DNA of 64,000 bases from the NCBI GenBank assembly GCA_964371075.1, contig CAYJKN010000002.1, forward strand, positions 62,001 through 126,000, in the 5' to 3' direction. Shown in pieces: positions 16,403 to 25,260 of the stretch (the first letter of the stretch is position 1; every line of letters begins with the position of its first letter). The notes beneath the pieces are model-generated. The model was not told the origin of the DNA. It searched no databases and saw only the letters and a list, made by a program, of their open reading frames with translations. The position numbers and the translations under genes were made by a program. This stretch comes from UTCHB3 sp964371075 (GTDB lineage Bacteria; Bacteroidota; Ignavibacteria; Ignavibacteriales; Ignavibacteriaceae).

Positions 16403-17496
16403 TCCTGAGATCTCTTGATCTAAAAAATTTCCGGTTACATTCGACAACACATTTGGATTTCTCCCCAAAATTGAATTTTCTGATTGGGGGAAATGGAAGA
16501 GGAAAAACAACGGTACTTGAGGCTATTTACCTCATTTGTACCACAAAAAGCTTCAGATCGGCAACGGACCCGGAGATGTTAAACTTTGGGTCCGGAACCT
16601 ATGAAATCAGTGCTTCCATCAACAGTTTCACTGATCACAAAATTAGAATATTTTATAGCAGGGAAGAGAGTAAACGGGTTTATTTTAAAGATACAAAACC
16701 GTTATCACGATCTGCGGATATAATTGGCAAGTTCCCCGTGGTGGTGCTTACACCCGCCGATTTGGAACTCACACACGGTTATCCTGCTGACAGAAGAAAA
16801 TTTGTTGACTCGGTTATCTCACAATCGAGCGAATTGTATCTAAGTACATTGCTCGATTACAACAGAACACTAAAACAAAGGTCGTCGCTTTTATACAGAC
16901 TAAAAGACTTCAGGTCGAAAATTTTGTTGGATGAACTGGAAGCCTGGGATGAAAAACTTGTGAATGCAGGCACGGTGCTCATTAAAATGAGAAGAAAGTT
17001 CATGGATGAATTCAAGGATTATCTCTCCGAATCATACTCTCATATAATCCCGACAAGTCGGGAAGAAATTCCACACATAGAATATGACTCTTTTGCCGGC
17101 GAAGACGACGATACCGTTAAGGTATTTCATGCAACTATTGTGAACAACAAAGAAAATGAAATAAGAAGAGGCACCAATCTTGTTGGGCCCCATAAAGATG
17201 ATTTTGTTTTCAGAATCAACGGGAATTCCCTCAGGACCTATGGCTCTCAGGGGCAGCATAAATCATTTCAGGTTGCTTTAAAGTTTGCACAGTTCTTTTA
17301 TCTAAAAAAGATTTTAAATAACACACCATTTTTTCTGCTTGATGATGTGTTTGGTGAACTTGATAAAAGCAGAGCGATTGCAATCAGCAATTATCTTAAA
17401 GAAGTGGGACAGGCGTTTATAACGCTTACAGATTTTTCGAATTATGAATTCTTGAAAAAGGATGAGAACGACTCAACCATTTTCATAAACCCTTAA
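16399..17496 (+). CDS. recF: DNA replication/repair protein RecF
   Basis: SMC-like ATPase that helps load RecA at gaps. Walker A GGNGRGKTT lies at about residues 30-38; the family signature YGSQGQHKSF (the LSxGQ-like motif) at about 280 and Walker B FFLLDDVFGELDKSR at about 315 are all intact. Length 365 is normal. Translationally coupled to dnaN by a 4-bp overlap. Confidence 0.96.
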   Translation: MILRSLDLKNFRLHSTTHLDFSPKLNFLIGGNGRGKTTVLEAIYLICTTKSFRSATDPEMLNFGSGTYEISASINSFTDHKIRIFYSREESKRVYFKDTKPLSRSADIIGKFPVVVLTPADLELTHGYPADRRKFVDSVISQSSELYLSTLLDYNRTLKQRSSLLYRLKDFRSKILLDELEAWDEKLVNAGTVLIKMRRKFMDEFKDYLSESYSHIIPTSREEIPHIEYDSFAGEDDDTVKVFHATIVNNKENEIRRGTNLVGPHKDDFVFRINGNSLRTYGSQGQHKSFQVALKFAQFFYLKKILNNTPFFLLDDVFGELDKSRAIAISNYLKEVGQAFITLTDFSNYEFLKKDENDSTIFINP

Positions 17497-17553
17497 AATT
17501 GTAATAACTAAAGGTTAAAAATCCTATTTTTAACTTTTTTGGTTGGTTAAAAC

Positions 17554-17844
17554 ATGGCAAAAAAGATTGTTATCTCGGTTGGTGAAGTGATCAAAAACGA
17601 CCCTGCTTTCAGGAGGGTAAGGGAAGTGTTTGAAAAAGAGGAAGTATATGAAGAATTTTTTCTCATTTTTCCTGAACTTGCCGGCCATGTATTACCTGAA
17701 AAATATGAGAATGGAATATTAAAAATTAAGGTGGATAACCCTTCTCTGAAAAACGATTTGAAGTTTAACGAAGAGTTATTGATAAATAAAATGAATACAC
17801 ACTTTAAGTGTGAAAGAATAAAACAAATAAAGTTTTCACGATAA
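17554..17844 (+). CDS. dciA: DciA-like (DUF721) replicative helicase operator
   Basis: A 96-residue protein with the DUF721/DciA core: a basic N-terminus, an ILKIKVDNPSLKNDLKF strand-helix segment and the C-terminal IKQIKFSR that corresponds to the family's VRDIRFR-type end. DciA is the ancestral loader/operator of the DnaB helicase in bacteria lacking DnaC or DnaI, and it is commonly encoded between recF and gyrB as here. It lacks the long disordered tails of some homologues. The function is inferred from family and location. Confidence 0.82.
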   Translation: MAKKIVISVGEVIKNDPAFRRVREVFEKEEVYEEFFLIFPELAGHVLPEKYENGILKIKVDNPSLKNDLKFNEELLINKMNTHFKCERIKQIKFSR

Positions 17845-17865
17845 AAACGGAAAAAAACAGTAAAA

Positions 17866-19863
17866 ATGAGTGAACAAAATGGTATTCCTAAAGGAAATGG
17901 GAATGATTACAGCGCTTCAAGTATAAATGTCTTAAAAGGACTTGAAGCAGTAAGAAAACGCCCTGCAATGTACATCGGCGATGTGGGAGCCAGGGGTCTT
18001 CATCACCTGATAAATGAAGTGGTTGACAACAGTATCGATGAGGCTCTTGCCGGTTATTGTGATACAATAAGTGTTGTCATCAATCCGGATAACAGTGTAA
18101 CCGTTGAAGACAATGGTCGTGGTATTCCAGTTGATATCCATGAAGAAGAGCAAAAATCTGCTCTTGAAGTGGTTATGACAGTGCTCCATGCCGGTGGTAA
18201 ATTTGATAAAAACTCTTATAAAGTTTCTGGCGGTCTTCACGGAGTGGGTGTTTCTGTTGTTAATGCTCTCTCTGAATGGATGAGAGTTGAAGTAAAAAGA
18301 GATAAAAAAATCTACTTCATGGAATTTAAAAGAGGTGATATGACCACGCCTCTTAAAGTTATTGGCAAGTTAAAAGAAAATGTAACCGGAACAAAAATTA
18401 CCTTTATGCCCGATGATGAAATCTTCAAAACCATCAATTTTAAATATGATACTGTAACTGCAAGAATGAGAGAGCTCGCTTACCTTAACAGAAATGTAAG
18501 TATAGCTTGTAAAGATACCCGTGAGGGAAGTGAGGAAGAGGATCTTTTTCACTTTAAAGGTGGTCTGGTTGAATTTGTTGCTTATATGGATGGTTCAAGA
18601 AAACCTCTTCACAAAACAATTTATATCGAGGGTGAAAGAGAAAACACTCCTGTTGAGGTTGCTTTCCACTATAATGAAGAATTCTCCGAAAACATCTTCT
18701 CTTATGTGAACAATATTAACACCCATGAAGGTGGAACCCACCTCGTCGGTTTTAAGGCCGCTCTTACAAGGACACTCAATTCTTATGCTGCAAAAAATAA
18801 TCTGTTAAAAAACACAAAGATTACACTTTCCGGAGATGATTTCCGTGAGGGACTTACTGCGATAATTTCAGTTAAGGTAATGGAGCCCCAGTTTGAAGGG
18901 CAAACCAAAACCAAACTTGGTAACAGTGAGACCAAATCTGCGGTTGAAACTCTTGTAAATGAAAAACTTGCCGAATTTCTGGAAGAAAATCCTGGTGTGG
19001 GCAAAAAAATTGTTGAAAAAAGTCTCAGGGCAGCGGAAGCAAGGGAAGCAGCCAGAAAAGCACGTGATCTTGCCAGAAGAAAAAATGCTCTCGACAGTTT
19101 TGATCTTCCGGGTAAACTTGCCGACTGTTCCATTACCGACCCCGAACACTGCGAAGTTTATATCGTCGAGGGTGACTCAGCGGGTGGCTCTGCCAAACAG
19201 GGACGCGATAGAAGATTCCAGGCTATTCTTCCACTTAAAGGTAAAATCCTTAATGTGGAAAAAGCAAAACTGCACAAAATCCTTGAAAACAATGAAATTC
19301 AGGCGATAATTGCTGCCATGGGATGTGGTATCGATACCGAATTTGATCTGGCTAAACTCAGATATGGCAAACTTATCCTCATGACAGATGCGGATGTTGA
19401 TGGAAGTCATATTCGTACTCTGCTTCTTACTTTCCTTTATAGATATATGAAAGAATTAATCATCACAGGAAAAGTTTACATTGCTCAACCCCCACTTTAC
19501 AAAGTGAAAAAGGGGAAGGAAGAATTTTACGCTTTTGATGAAAAAGAAAGAGATGAAATTCTGAAGAGACTCAGGGCAAACCAGCGGAAAGCCTCAGCCG
19601 AAACTGATGGAACTGAAGAATATGATGATGAAGGAAACATTAAAGGTGTTGTGATCTCACGCTATAAAGGTTTGGGTGAAATGAATCCACTTCAGCTTTG
19701 GGAAACCACAATGAATCCGGAAACAAGAACCATTTTACAAGTAAACCTCGAGTCGACGGCAGAAGCCAACAGACTTTTTGAGGTGTTGATGGGCGACGAT
19801 GTTGAACCAAGAAGGTTGTTCATCGAGAAAAACGCCAAATATGTACGAAATTTAGATATATAA
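17866..19863 (+). CDS. gyrB: DNA gyrase subunit B
   Basis: ATPase subunit of the type IIA topoisomerase that introduces negative supercoils. GHKL ATP-site motifs are present (VRKRPAMYIGD, EDNGRGIPVD, GGLHGVGVSVVNALS), followed by the transducer domain and the TOPRIM domain with EGDSAGGSAKQGRDR and the metal-binding DADVDGSHIRTLLL. Length 665 is near the short (non-proteobacterial) gyrB form. 18 bp separate it from gyrA. Confidence 0.97.
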   Translation: MSEQNGIPKGNGNDYSASSINVLKGLEAVRKRPAMYIGDVGARGLHHLINEVVDNSIDEALAGYCDTISVVINPDNSVTVEDNGRGIPVDIHEEEQKSALEVVMTVLHAGGKFDKNSYKVSGGLHGVGVSVVNALSEWMRVEVKRDKKIYFMEFKRGDMTTPLKVIGKLKENVTGTKITFMPDDEIFKTINFKYDTVTARMRELAYLNRNVSIACKDTREGSEEEDLFHFKGGLVEFVAYMDGSRKPLHKTIYIEGERENTPVEVAFHYNEEFSENIFSYVNNINTHEGGTHLVGFKAALTRTLNSYAAKNNLLKNTKITLSGDDFREGLTAIISVKVMEPQFEGQTKTKLGNSETKSAVETLVNEKLAEFLEENPGVGKKIVEKSLRAAEAREAARKARDLARRKNALDSFDLPGKLADCSITDPEHCEVYIVEGDSAGGSAKQGRDRRFQAILPLKGKILNVEKAKLHKILENNEIQAIIAAMGCGIDTEFDLAKLRYGKLILMTDADVDGSHIRTLLLTFLYRYMKELIITGKVYIAQPPLYKVKKGKEEFYAFDEKERDEILKRLRANQRKASAETDGTEEYDDEGNIKGVVISRYKGLGEMNPLQLWETTMNPETRTILQVNLESTAEANRLFEVLMGDDVEPRRLFIEKNAKYVRNLDI

Positions 19864-19881
19864 AGAAGAGATTAAATCAAT

Positions 19882-22353
19882 ATGTCAAATATGTTTGATA
19901 AAATCATTCCCGTCTCACTTGAAGAAGAATTAAAATCTTCTTACATCGATTATTCGATGTCGGTAATTGTCTCAAGAGCATTACCGGATGTGCGCGACGG
20001 ATTGAAGCCTGTACACAGAAGAGTATTGTTTGGAATGCACGATCTGGGGAATTATTACAACAGACCATTTAAAAAATCCGCAAGAATTGTGGGTGAAGTT
20101 CTTGGAAAGTATCATCCACACGGCGATTCCTCGGTTTACGATGCCATGGTGAGAATGGTACAGGAGTTTTCTCTGAGATATCCTCTCATAATGGGGCAGG
20201 GTAACTTTGGTTCTGTGGATGGTGATTCCGCTGCGGCAATGAGATATACCGAGGCAAGACTTGCCAGGATATCTGAAGAAATGTTGCGTGATCTCGATAA
20301 AAACACAGTTAATTTTATTCCCAATTTCGATGATTCACTCCAGGAACCAGCGGTTCTTCCCGCCTATCTTCCAAACCTCCTGATCAATGGATCAAGCGGT
20401 ATTGCTGTGGGTATGGCAACCAACATTCCACCACATAACATCACTGAAACAATCAACGGGGTTGTTGCCCTTATTGATGATCCTTCGATAGATATTGATG
20501 GATTGATGAAACATGTAACCGCACCAGATTTCCCGACAGGTGGAATTATCTATGGCTATTCGGAAGTGAAAAGTGCCTACCATACCGGAAGAGGAAAACT
20601 TATTGTTCGCGCAAAAGTGAACACAGAAACTCAGAAAAACGGCAGAATTCACATCATTGTTACCGAACTTCCTTATCAGGTGAATAAATCCACTTTGATG
20701 GAAAGAATTGCGCAACAGGTTAAAGATGGAAAACTGCTCCACATCTCCAATTTAAGAGATGAGTCTGACAGAGACGGTATGCGTGTTGTTATCGAGTTGA
20801 AAAAAGATGCACAGCCCGCTGTGGTTCTTAATCAACTTTACAAACACACACAAATGCAGGTAACTTTTGGTGTTATCATGCTTGCTCTTGTTAATGGCGC
20901 TCCAAAGGTTCTTAACCTTAAAGAGATGATGCACTACTTCCTTCTTCACAGAATGGATGTGTTGATTCGCAGAACCCGTTTTGAGCTCGATGCAGCGGAA
21001 CGCAGAGCCCACATTCTTGAAGGTTACATCATTGCTCTCGATAATATCGATGAGGTTATTGCTGTAATTAAGGCCTCAAAAGATACCGAAACCGCCCGTA
21101 AAAATTTGATGGAACGGTTTAAACTCTCCGAGATTCAGGCTAAAGCAATCCTCGATATGAGATTACAACGCCTAACAGGTCTCGAGAGGAAAAAGATTGA
21201 AAACGAGTATAAAGAACTCATTAAATTGATCGAAAAATTGAGAGGCATCCTCGAAAGTGAAGAGAAGAGAAATCTAATCATCAAAGAGGAACTCATAGCT
21301 CTTCGTGACAAATTTGGTGACGAAAGACGCACCGAAATTATCTACGATTATGAAAACTTTTCACTCGAAGATATGATTGCTGAAGAAGATGTGGTTGTCA
21401 CCATTTCTCACAGAGGCTTCATAAAAAGATTCCCTGCAAGTGGATACAGAAAACAGAAACGCGGTGGAAGAGGAGTTACCGGAGCAGGAACAAAAGAAGG
21501 CGATTTTGTCGAAACAATGTTTGTTGCTTCAACCCACCACTACATCATGTTCTTTACTGATAAAGGACGGTGTTACTGGCTGAAGGTTCATGAGGTACCC
21601 GATGTTGGAAGATCAGCTCTTGGTCGATCGATTCTCAACCTGATCGAAAAAACTCCCGATGAGCAGATAACAGCTTATGTAACTGTGAAAGAGTTTAAAG
21701 ACGATCAATTCCTGATTATGGCAACCAAAAATGGTATCATTAAGAAAACCGTTCTTTCTGCCTACGGAAATGTAAGACGCGGTGGAATTATTGCTCTAAA
21801 CCTGAATGATGGCGACTCGTTAATAAGTGCAAAACTTTGTGAAACAGGTGATAACATTATCATTGGAACTCACAATGGTATTGCAATCAGATTTGACGAA
21901 AGTGCTGTTCGTGACATGGGTAGAGCTGCCACAGGTGTTATCGGTATCAGACTTGAAAAAGGTGATTTTGTAATCGGTTCTTTGGTGATCAAACGGACAA
22001 GCACCGTAATGGTTGTCACCGACAAGGGTTACGGAAAACGGTCAGATGTAAATGATTACCGCATCACCAATCGTGGTGGAAAAGGTATCATTACCGTTAA
22101 AACCACTGAAAAAACAGGTAAATTGATGTCAATCATGGAACTCAACGATAACGACGAACTTATCTGCATCACATCAGGTGGCATGGTCATTAAAATGGCT
22201 GCAAAAGATATCCGCACTATGGGTAGAAATACACAGGGTGTAAGGGTTATCAACCTTAAGGATAATGATTCCATCACCGATATCGCCAAAGTTGTCCCTG
22301 ACGATGATGAAACCGGCGGTGAAAACGGAGATGCAGAGGAAACCCTGCTTTAA
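19882..22353 (+). CDS. gyrA: DNA gyrase subunit A
   Basis: Cleavage/rejoining subunit of gyrase. The winged-helix domain contains the quinolone-region HPHGDSSVYDAMVRM and the catalytic tyrosine in AMRYTEARL (about residue 120). The C-terminal pinwheel carries the GyrA-box QKRGGRG, which distinguishes gyrase from topoisomerase IV. The 823-residue protein ends in an acidic tail. The TAA stop is also the first triplet of an 8-bp tandem array (22351-22387), followed by a strong terminator. Confidence 0.97.
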   Translation: MSNMFDKIIPVSLEEELKSSYIDYSMSVIVSRALPDVRDGLKPVHRRVLFGMHDLGNYYNRPFKKSARIVGEVLGKYHPHGDSSVYDAMVRMVQEFSLRYPLIMGQGNFGSVDGDSAAAMRYTEARLARISEEMLRDLDKNTVNFIPNFDDSLQEPAVLPAYLPNLLINGSSGIAVGMATNIPPHNITETINGVVALIDDPSIDIDGLMKHVTAPDFPTGGIIYGYSEVKSAYHTGRGKLIVRAKVNTETQKNGRIHIIVTELPYQVNKSTLMERIAQQVKDGKLLHISNLRDESDRDGMRVVIELKKDAQPAVVLNQLYKHTQMQVTFGVIMLALVNGAPKVLNLKEMMHYFLLHRMDVLIRRTRFELDAAERRAHILEGYIIALDNIDEVIAVIKASKDTETARKNLMERFKLSEIQAKAILDMRLQRLTGLERKKIENEYKELIKLIEKLRGILESEEKRNLIIKEELIALRDKFGDERRTEIIYDYENFSLEDMIAEEDVVVTISHRGFIKRFPASGYRKQKRGGRGVTGAGTKEGDFVETMFVASTHHYIMFFTDKGRCYWLKVHEVPDVGRSALGRSILNLIEKTPDEQITAYVTVKEFKDDQFLIMATKNGIIKKTVLSAYGNVRRGGIIALNLNDGDSLISAKLCETGDNIIIGTHNGIAIRFDESAVRDMGRAATGVIGIRLEKGDFVIGSLVIKRTSTVMVVTDKGYGKRSDVNDYRITNRGGKGIITVKTTEKTGKLMSIMELNDNDELICITSGGMVIKMAAKDIRTMGRNTQGVRVINLKDNDSITDIAKVVPDDDETGGENGDAEETLL

Positions 22354-22387
22354 TGCAGTAATCCAATAATCCAATAATGCAGTAATG
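22351..22387 (+). repeat. TAATSCAR 8-bp array overlapping the gyrA stop codon
   Basis: Four exact-phase units: TAATGCAG, TAATCCAA, TAATCCAA, TAATGCAG, then a degenerate TAATGTTT. The first TAA is the gyrA stop. Confidence 0.9.
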
Positions 22388-22405
22388 TTTTATTGTTAAT
22401 AATTT

Positions 22406-22440
22406 AGCCGTCTTACAGAAATGTGAGGCGGCTTTTTTTT
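22406..22440 (+). terminator. gyrA rho-independent terminator
   Basis: A 12-bp stem (22406-22417 with 22422-22433, two G-U pairs) closed by a GAAA tetraloop and followed by eight T residues. Confidence 0.93.
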
Positions 22441-22479
22441 AATGCAGTAATGCAATAATCCAATAATGCAGTAATGTTT
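22440..22479 (+). repeat. Second TAATSCAR array after the gyrA terminator
   Basis: Units TAATGCAG, TAATGCAA, TAATCCAA, TAATGCAG, then TAATGTTT; nearly the same order and same terminal unit as the array at 22351, suggesting duplication. Confidence 0.88.
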
Positions 22480-22546
22480 GATCCCTCAGCATTCCCAAAT
22501 CTATAAATCCGTTCTAATTCAGTTGAAACTTTTTCCAATTATATTA

Positions 22547-22713
22547 TTGGATTACTGGATTACTGCATTATTGCATTAAAATCATATTATTGGATTACTG
22601 CATTATTGCATTACTGCATTAAAATCATATTATTGGATTACTGGATTATTGCATTATTGCATTAAAATCATATTATTGGATTACTGCATTACTGCATTAT
22701 TGCATTAAAATCA
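22547..22713 (-). repeat. Higher-order array: four 43-bp blocks of four 8-bp units, at the 3' end of the DUF6328 gene
   Basis: Blocks begin at 22547, 22590, 22633 and 22676, exactly 43 bp apart. Each has four YTGSATTA units (reverse complement of TAATSCAR); the first three are followed by an 11-nt spacer AAATCATATTA. The same AAATCA ends the array and contains the stop codon of the adjacent minus-strand gene, so the stop was apparently copied with each block. Confidence 0.9.
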
Positions 22714-23202
22714 GTCTCCCACCCTGTTTTTTAGGAACAGCGGCAACAGCCACCAGATAAAAAGAATTAATATCCCCACAGAAGTGGAGATTAAGATACT
22801 TGTGACAGTATCGAGCACCTGCCAAACCACTAATTGTGTTACAAGTATTAAGGCAAATGATAAAAAGAGAAGTCCAATTAATATCATACGAGTGGCAAAC
22901 AACTTAAAAGTCATTCTGTGAATCAGCGGTTGGATTAGACGGTGATGTGCCGCGGGAGCACTAAAAAACACCATACTGCAGATTGAACAGAGGAATGTTG
23001 CCGTAAAAACCCACTTTTCAAAGGGATGAATTTTCCCAAAACTTTGGTTGAATGGAAGTACAACAAGAAAAGCTGTGAGAACCTGCGCACCCTGCAATAA
23101 AATACGCAGTTCCTGCAGCATATCATTTAGACTTCTGCCCTCGGGACTCTCCAATTCTTCTTTGGTGGGCTCAATATTCGTTTTTGGCTCGGTGTTATCC
23201 AT
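22711..23202 (-). CDS. DUF6328 family membrane protein
   Basis: A 163-residue protein with a charged cytoplasmic N-terminus and four hydrophobic segments (about residues 35-55, 63-85, 105-125 and 130-155). The pattern MLQELRILLQGAQVLTAFLVVLPFNQSF followed by APAAHHRL in the second loop fits DUF6328, an uncharacterised membrane family. No function is known to me. Its 3' end carries the 43-bp block array. Confidence 0.78.
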   Translation of the reverse strand: MDNTEPKTNIEPTKEELESPEGRSLNDMLQELRILLQGAQVLTAFLVVLPFNQSFGKIHPFEKWVFTATFLCSICSMVFFSAPAAHHRLIQPLIHRMTFKLFATRMILIGLLFLSFALILVTQLVVWQVLDTVTSILISTSVGILILFIWWLLPLFLKNRVGD

Positions 23203-23222
23203 AAAAACTCTTTTTTCGCTTG

Positions 23223-23954
23223 TTAAAAACAGGCAATATTTAAACTTAATGTGGCATTAATATTAAATCCACCAAAAGCACCTTCGCTGGATTCATAATC
23301 TGAACCCGGATAGTTCGTGGAAGTAACCCGGTAGAGTTCTCTCCAGTTGGGTTCTCTGATTGTAAATGAAAAATATGGTCTGATTGTGAGAAAAGCCCCG
23401 GTATTTGCAACATTACCCAGGACCAACATCGCACCAAGGTTGTAACCAAGGTAAGTGCCTATCTCATAGGCAGAAGTTTTTCCAAATGAATTTGTGGTTG
23501 TAAAATCCAATGTGTTTATCGACAGGTCAAAGACCGGGCCAAAGTTGAGCAAACCTTCGCCAAAAAGATATCCAATCGTAAAGTTGTAGCCTCCATGTTC
23601 CAGTTCAATTTCCCTTTTTAAGGCACTTCCCGGAGTAACTTTTGTGGGATCGGCTTCGGCTGTCATTGTCCCTTTGCGTGAAGTGTAGCCAAACTCAAGT
23701 AGTATGCCGACCAACATTATACCCGTATTATAGGCCATTCCACTCATCGATGGAGTTTCCATCCGCTTTGAGAGAATCGATTCCCGTTGTTTGTTGTAAT
23801 TTGTTGTGAAGTCATCGAGACCTTTTGAGGAGGGGGACATATAACCATAACCGACGCTTAAATATCCATTAACATCAACAAAGTCGTTAATCCACTGAGC
23901 ATTTACAGAAGAAAAACTAAATATTAACAATGAGAACAAAAAAATCTTGCTCAT
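23223..23954 (-). CDS. Outer-membrane beta-barrel protein, paralogue of the next gene
   Basis: 243 residues with a signal peptide (about 1-19, ending SSVNA) and alternating strands rich in Gly, Tyr and Phe, ending LSLNIACF. The neighbour at 24101-24859 has the same architecture (GYGYM or GGYGFMYANSTGLD, then MSGMAYNTG or FSGLALSTG, KIAPGS/KVTPGS, FGGFNINATLSLNIACF or FNGFNMTITLNLNMACF), so the two are tandem paralogues. I do not recognise the family; both end in the unusual Ala-Cys-Phe. Confidence 0.72.
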   Translation of the reverse strand: MSKIFLFSLLIFSFSSVNAQWINDFVDVNGYLSVGYGYMSPSSKGLDDFTTNYNKQRESILSKRMETPSMSGMAYNTGIMLVGILLEFGYTSRKGTMTAEADPTKVTPGSALKREIELEHGGYNFTIGYLFGEGLLNFGPVFDLSINTLDFTTTNSFGKTSAYEIGTYLGYNLGAMLVLGNVANTGAFLTIRPYFSFTIREPNWRELYRVTSTNYPGSDYESSEGAFGGFNINATLSLNIACF

Positions 23955-24100
23955 ATTAGACCTCTATTAGAGTGTGGAAAATCACTTTGTTAAACAGACG
24001 GTAGAAATATAATACTAATTATGCACAATATCGTTTTTTTTCACAAATTAAAAAACAACAGATTTTCCTTTCAAATCAACTTTTATACAAAACTTCGGTA

Positions 24101-24859
24101 TTAAAAACACGCCATGTTAAGATTTAGTGTGATGGTCATATTAAATCCATTAAAAGCACCTTTGGTGTCCTCAAAAAACTGTCCCTCCATTGGTTTTGTA
24201 TTGGTTGCCTCATAGAGTTTTAACCACTCAGGATCACTAACTGAATAAGAATAATATGGTTTAAAGACAAGATAAGCTCCCGATCCTCCCGGATCACCGA
24301 TAATAAAAAGCCATCCTGTATTAAATCCAATGTAACTGTCCATATCAAGTCTCTTCAGGCCTCTGCCTTCTATCTCGGTTTCAAATTTGATATTTGTGAA
24401 AGCCGCTTCGATAAAGGGACCTGTGTAGATGGGGTCAAAACCATAAACAAGTGCCCCCATGATGTTTATGGAGTTAAGGTCGAGATCAATTTTTCTGTGA
24501 GTGATTGAACCGGGAGCGATTTTTGCAGGGTTGCCTTCGGCAATCAATGTTCCACTATGGGTAGAGTAACCAAGTTCGAGAATTAATCCGTTCCAGAAGA
24601 AACCGGTGGAAAGTGCCAGGCCTGAGAAACTCGATTTCTCCATATATTTTAAAAGAATTGGTCTTTTTTGACGGTTGTATTCATGGATAAACATATCGAG
24701 ACCGGTAGAGTTGGCATACATAAAACCATAACCGCCACCAATAGAAAATGACGGAACTCCCTCGGGATACCAATCATCAAAAATTTGGGCTCGCGATATG
24801 TAACCGAGAGACAAAACGAAAAAAAGAAGTAAGATTTTTTTTATGGCTGACCTCAACAA
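24101..24859 (-). CDS. Outer-membrane beta-barrel protein, paralogue of the previous gene
   Basis: 252 residues with a signal peptide (hydrophobic stretch at about 8-22, ending SRAQ) and a barrel-like strand pattern ending LNLNMACF. The start is uncertain: only tandem TTG codons (24859 and 24856) are available in frame upstream of the signal sequence, and no clear ribosome-binding site is seen. 146 bp separate it from its paralogue. Function unknown. Confidence 0.68.
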   Translation of the reverse strand: MLRSAIKKILLLFFVLSLGYISRAQIFDDWYPEGVPSFSIGGGYGFMYANSTGLDMFIHEYNRQKRPILLKYMEKSSFSGLALSTGFFWNGLILELGYSTHSGTLIAEGNPAKIAPGSITHRKIDLDLNSINIMGALVYGFDPIYTGPFIEAAFTNIKFETEIEGRGLKRLDMDSYIGFNTGWLFIIGDPGGSGAYLVFKPYYSYSVSDPEWLKLYEATNTKPMEGQFFEDTKGAFNGFNMTITLNLNMACF

Positions 24860-25260
24860 ATGGAATTTCTAAATCATTCTGGTTTGTAATCAGAACCCGA
24901 AAACTAAAACCATAACCGGAAAAGTAAATCTTTTTATCGGTCTTACTAAAAATATTTTTCAGGGTTCCAACTATTATACAAATCGAACAAAGAATTTGTT
25001 TGCGGAATCGATCATTTTGTGTAATTTAAATCAACAAGTAATTGCTTTTCTTCAATTTATCGGTAGCGAAATGCTTAGTGAACAAACCGGGCTCTTTTTC
25101 CCCGCCGGTTCAGCAAAAGTAAAGTATAATCCTAATCGATTATCTTTCTCAAATCAACTTCTCCTTGTGAGATTCCCCTCTTTTAATGCCCAATTTCACA
25201 CACTGCATTCTCCAGTCAATAAACCTAATAGTCTCAATCATATATAATAACGGAGGAAGC
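24860..25260. other. 401-bp intergenic region before gdhA; no gene recognised
   Basis: Divergent spacer. It contains a short AACCGG...CCGGTT hairpin (25096-25121) and a GGAGGAAG ribosome-binding site for gdhA at its right end. A short open frame (24996-25247) has no family-like features. No RNA motif was recognised. Confidence 0.5.

Noticed and set aside
22547..22710. CRISPR-like regular spacing
   Set aside because: The 43-bp periodicity comes from 8-bp tandem units; there are no unique spacers and no cas genes.
24996..25247. 83-residue open frame before gdhA
   Set aside because: No family-like features and poor start context; it overlaps the gdhA leader region.
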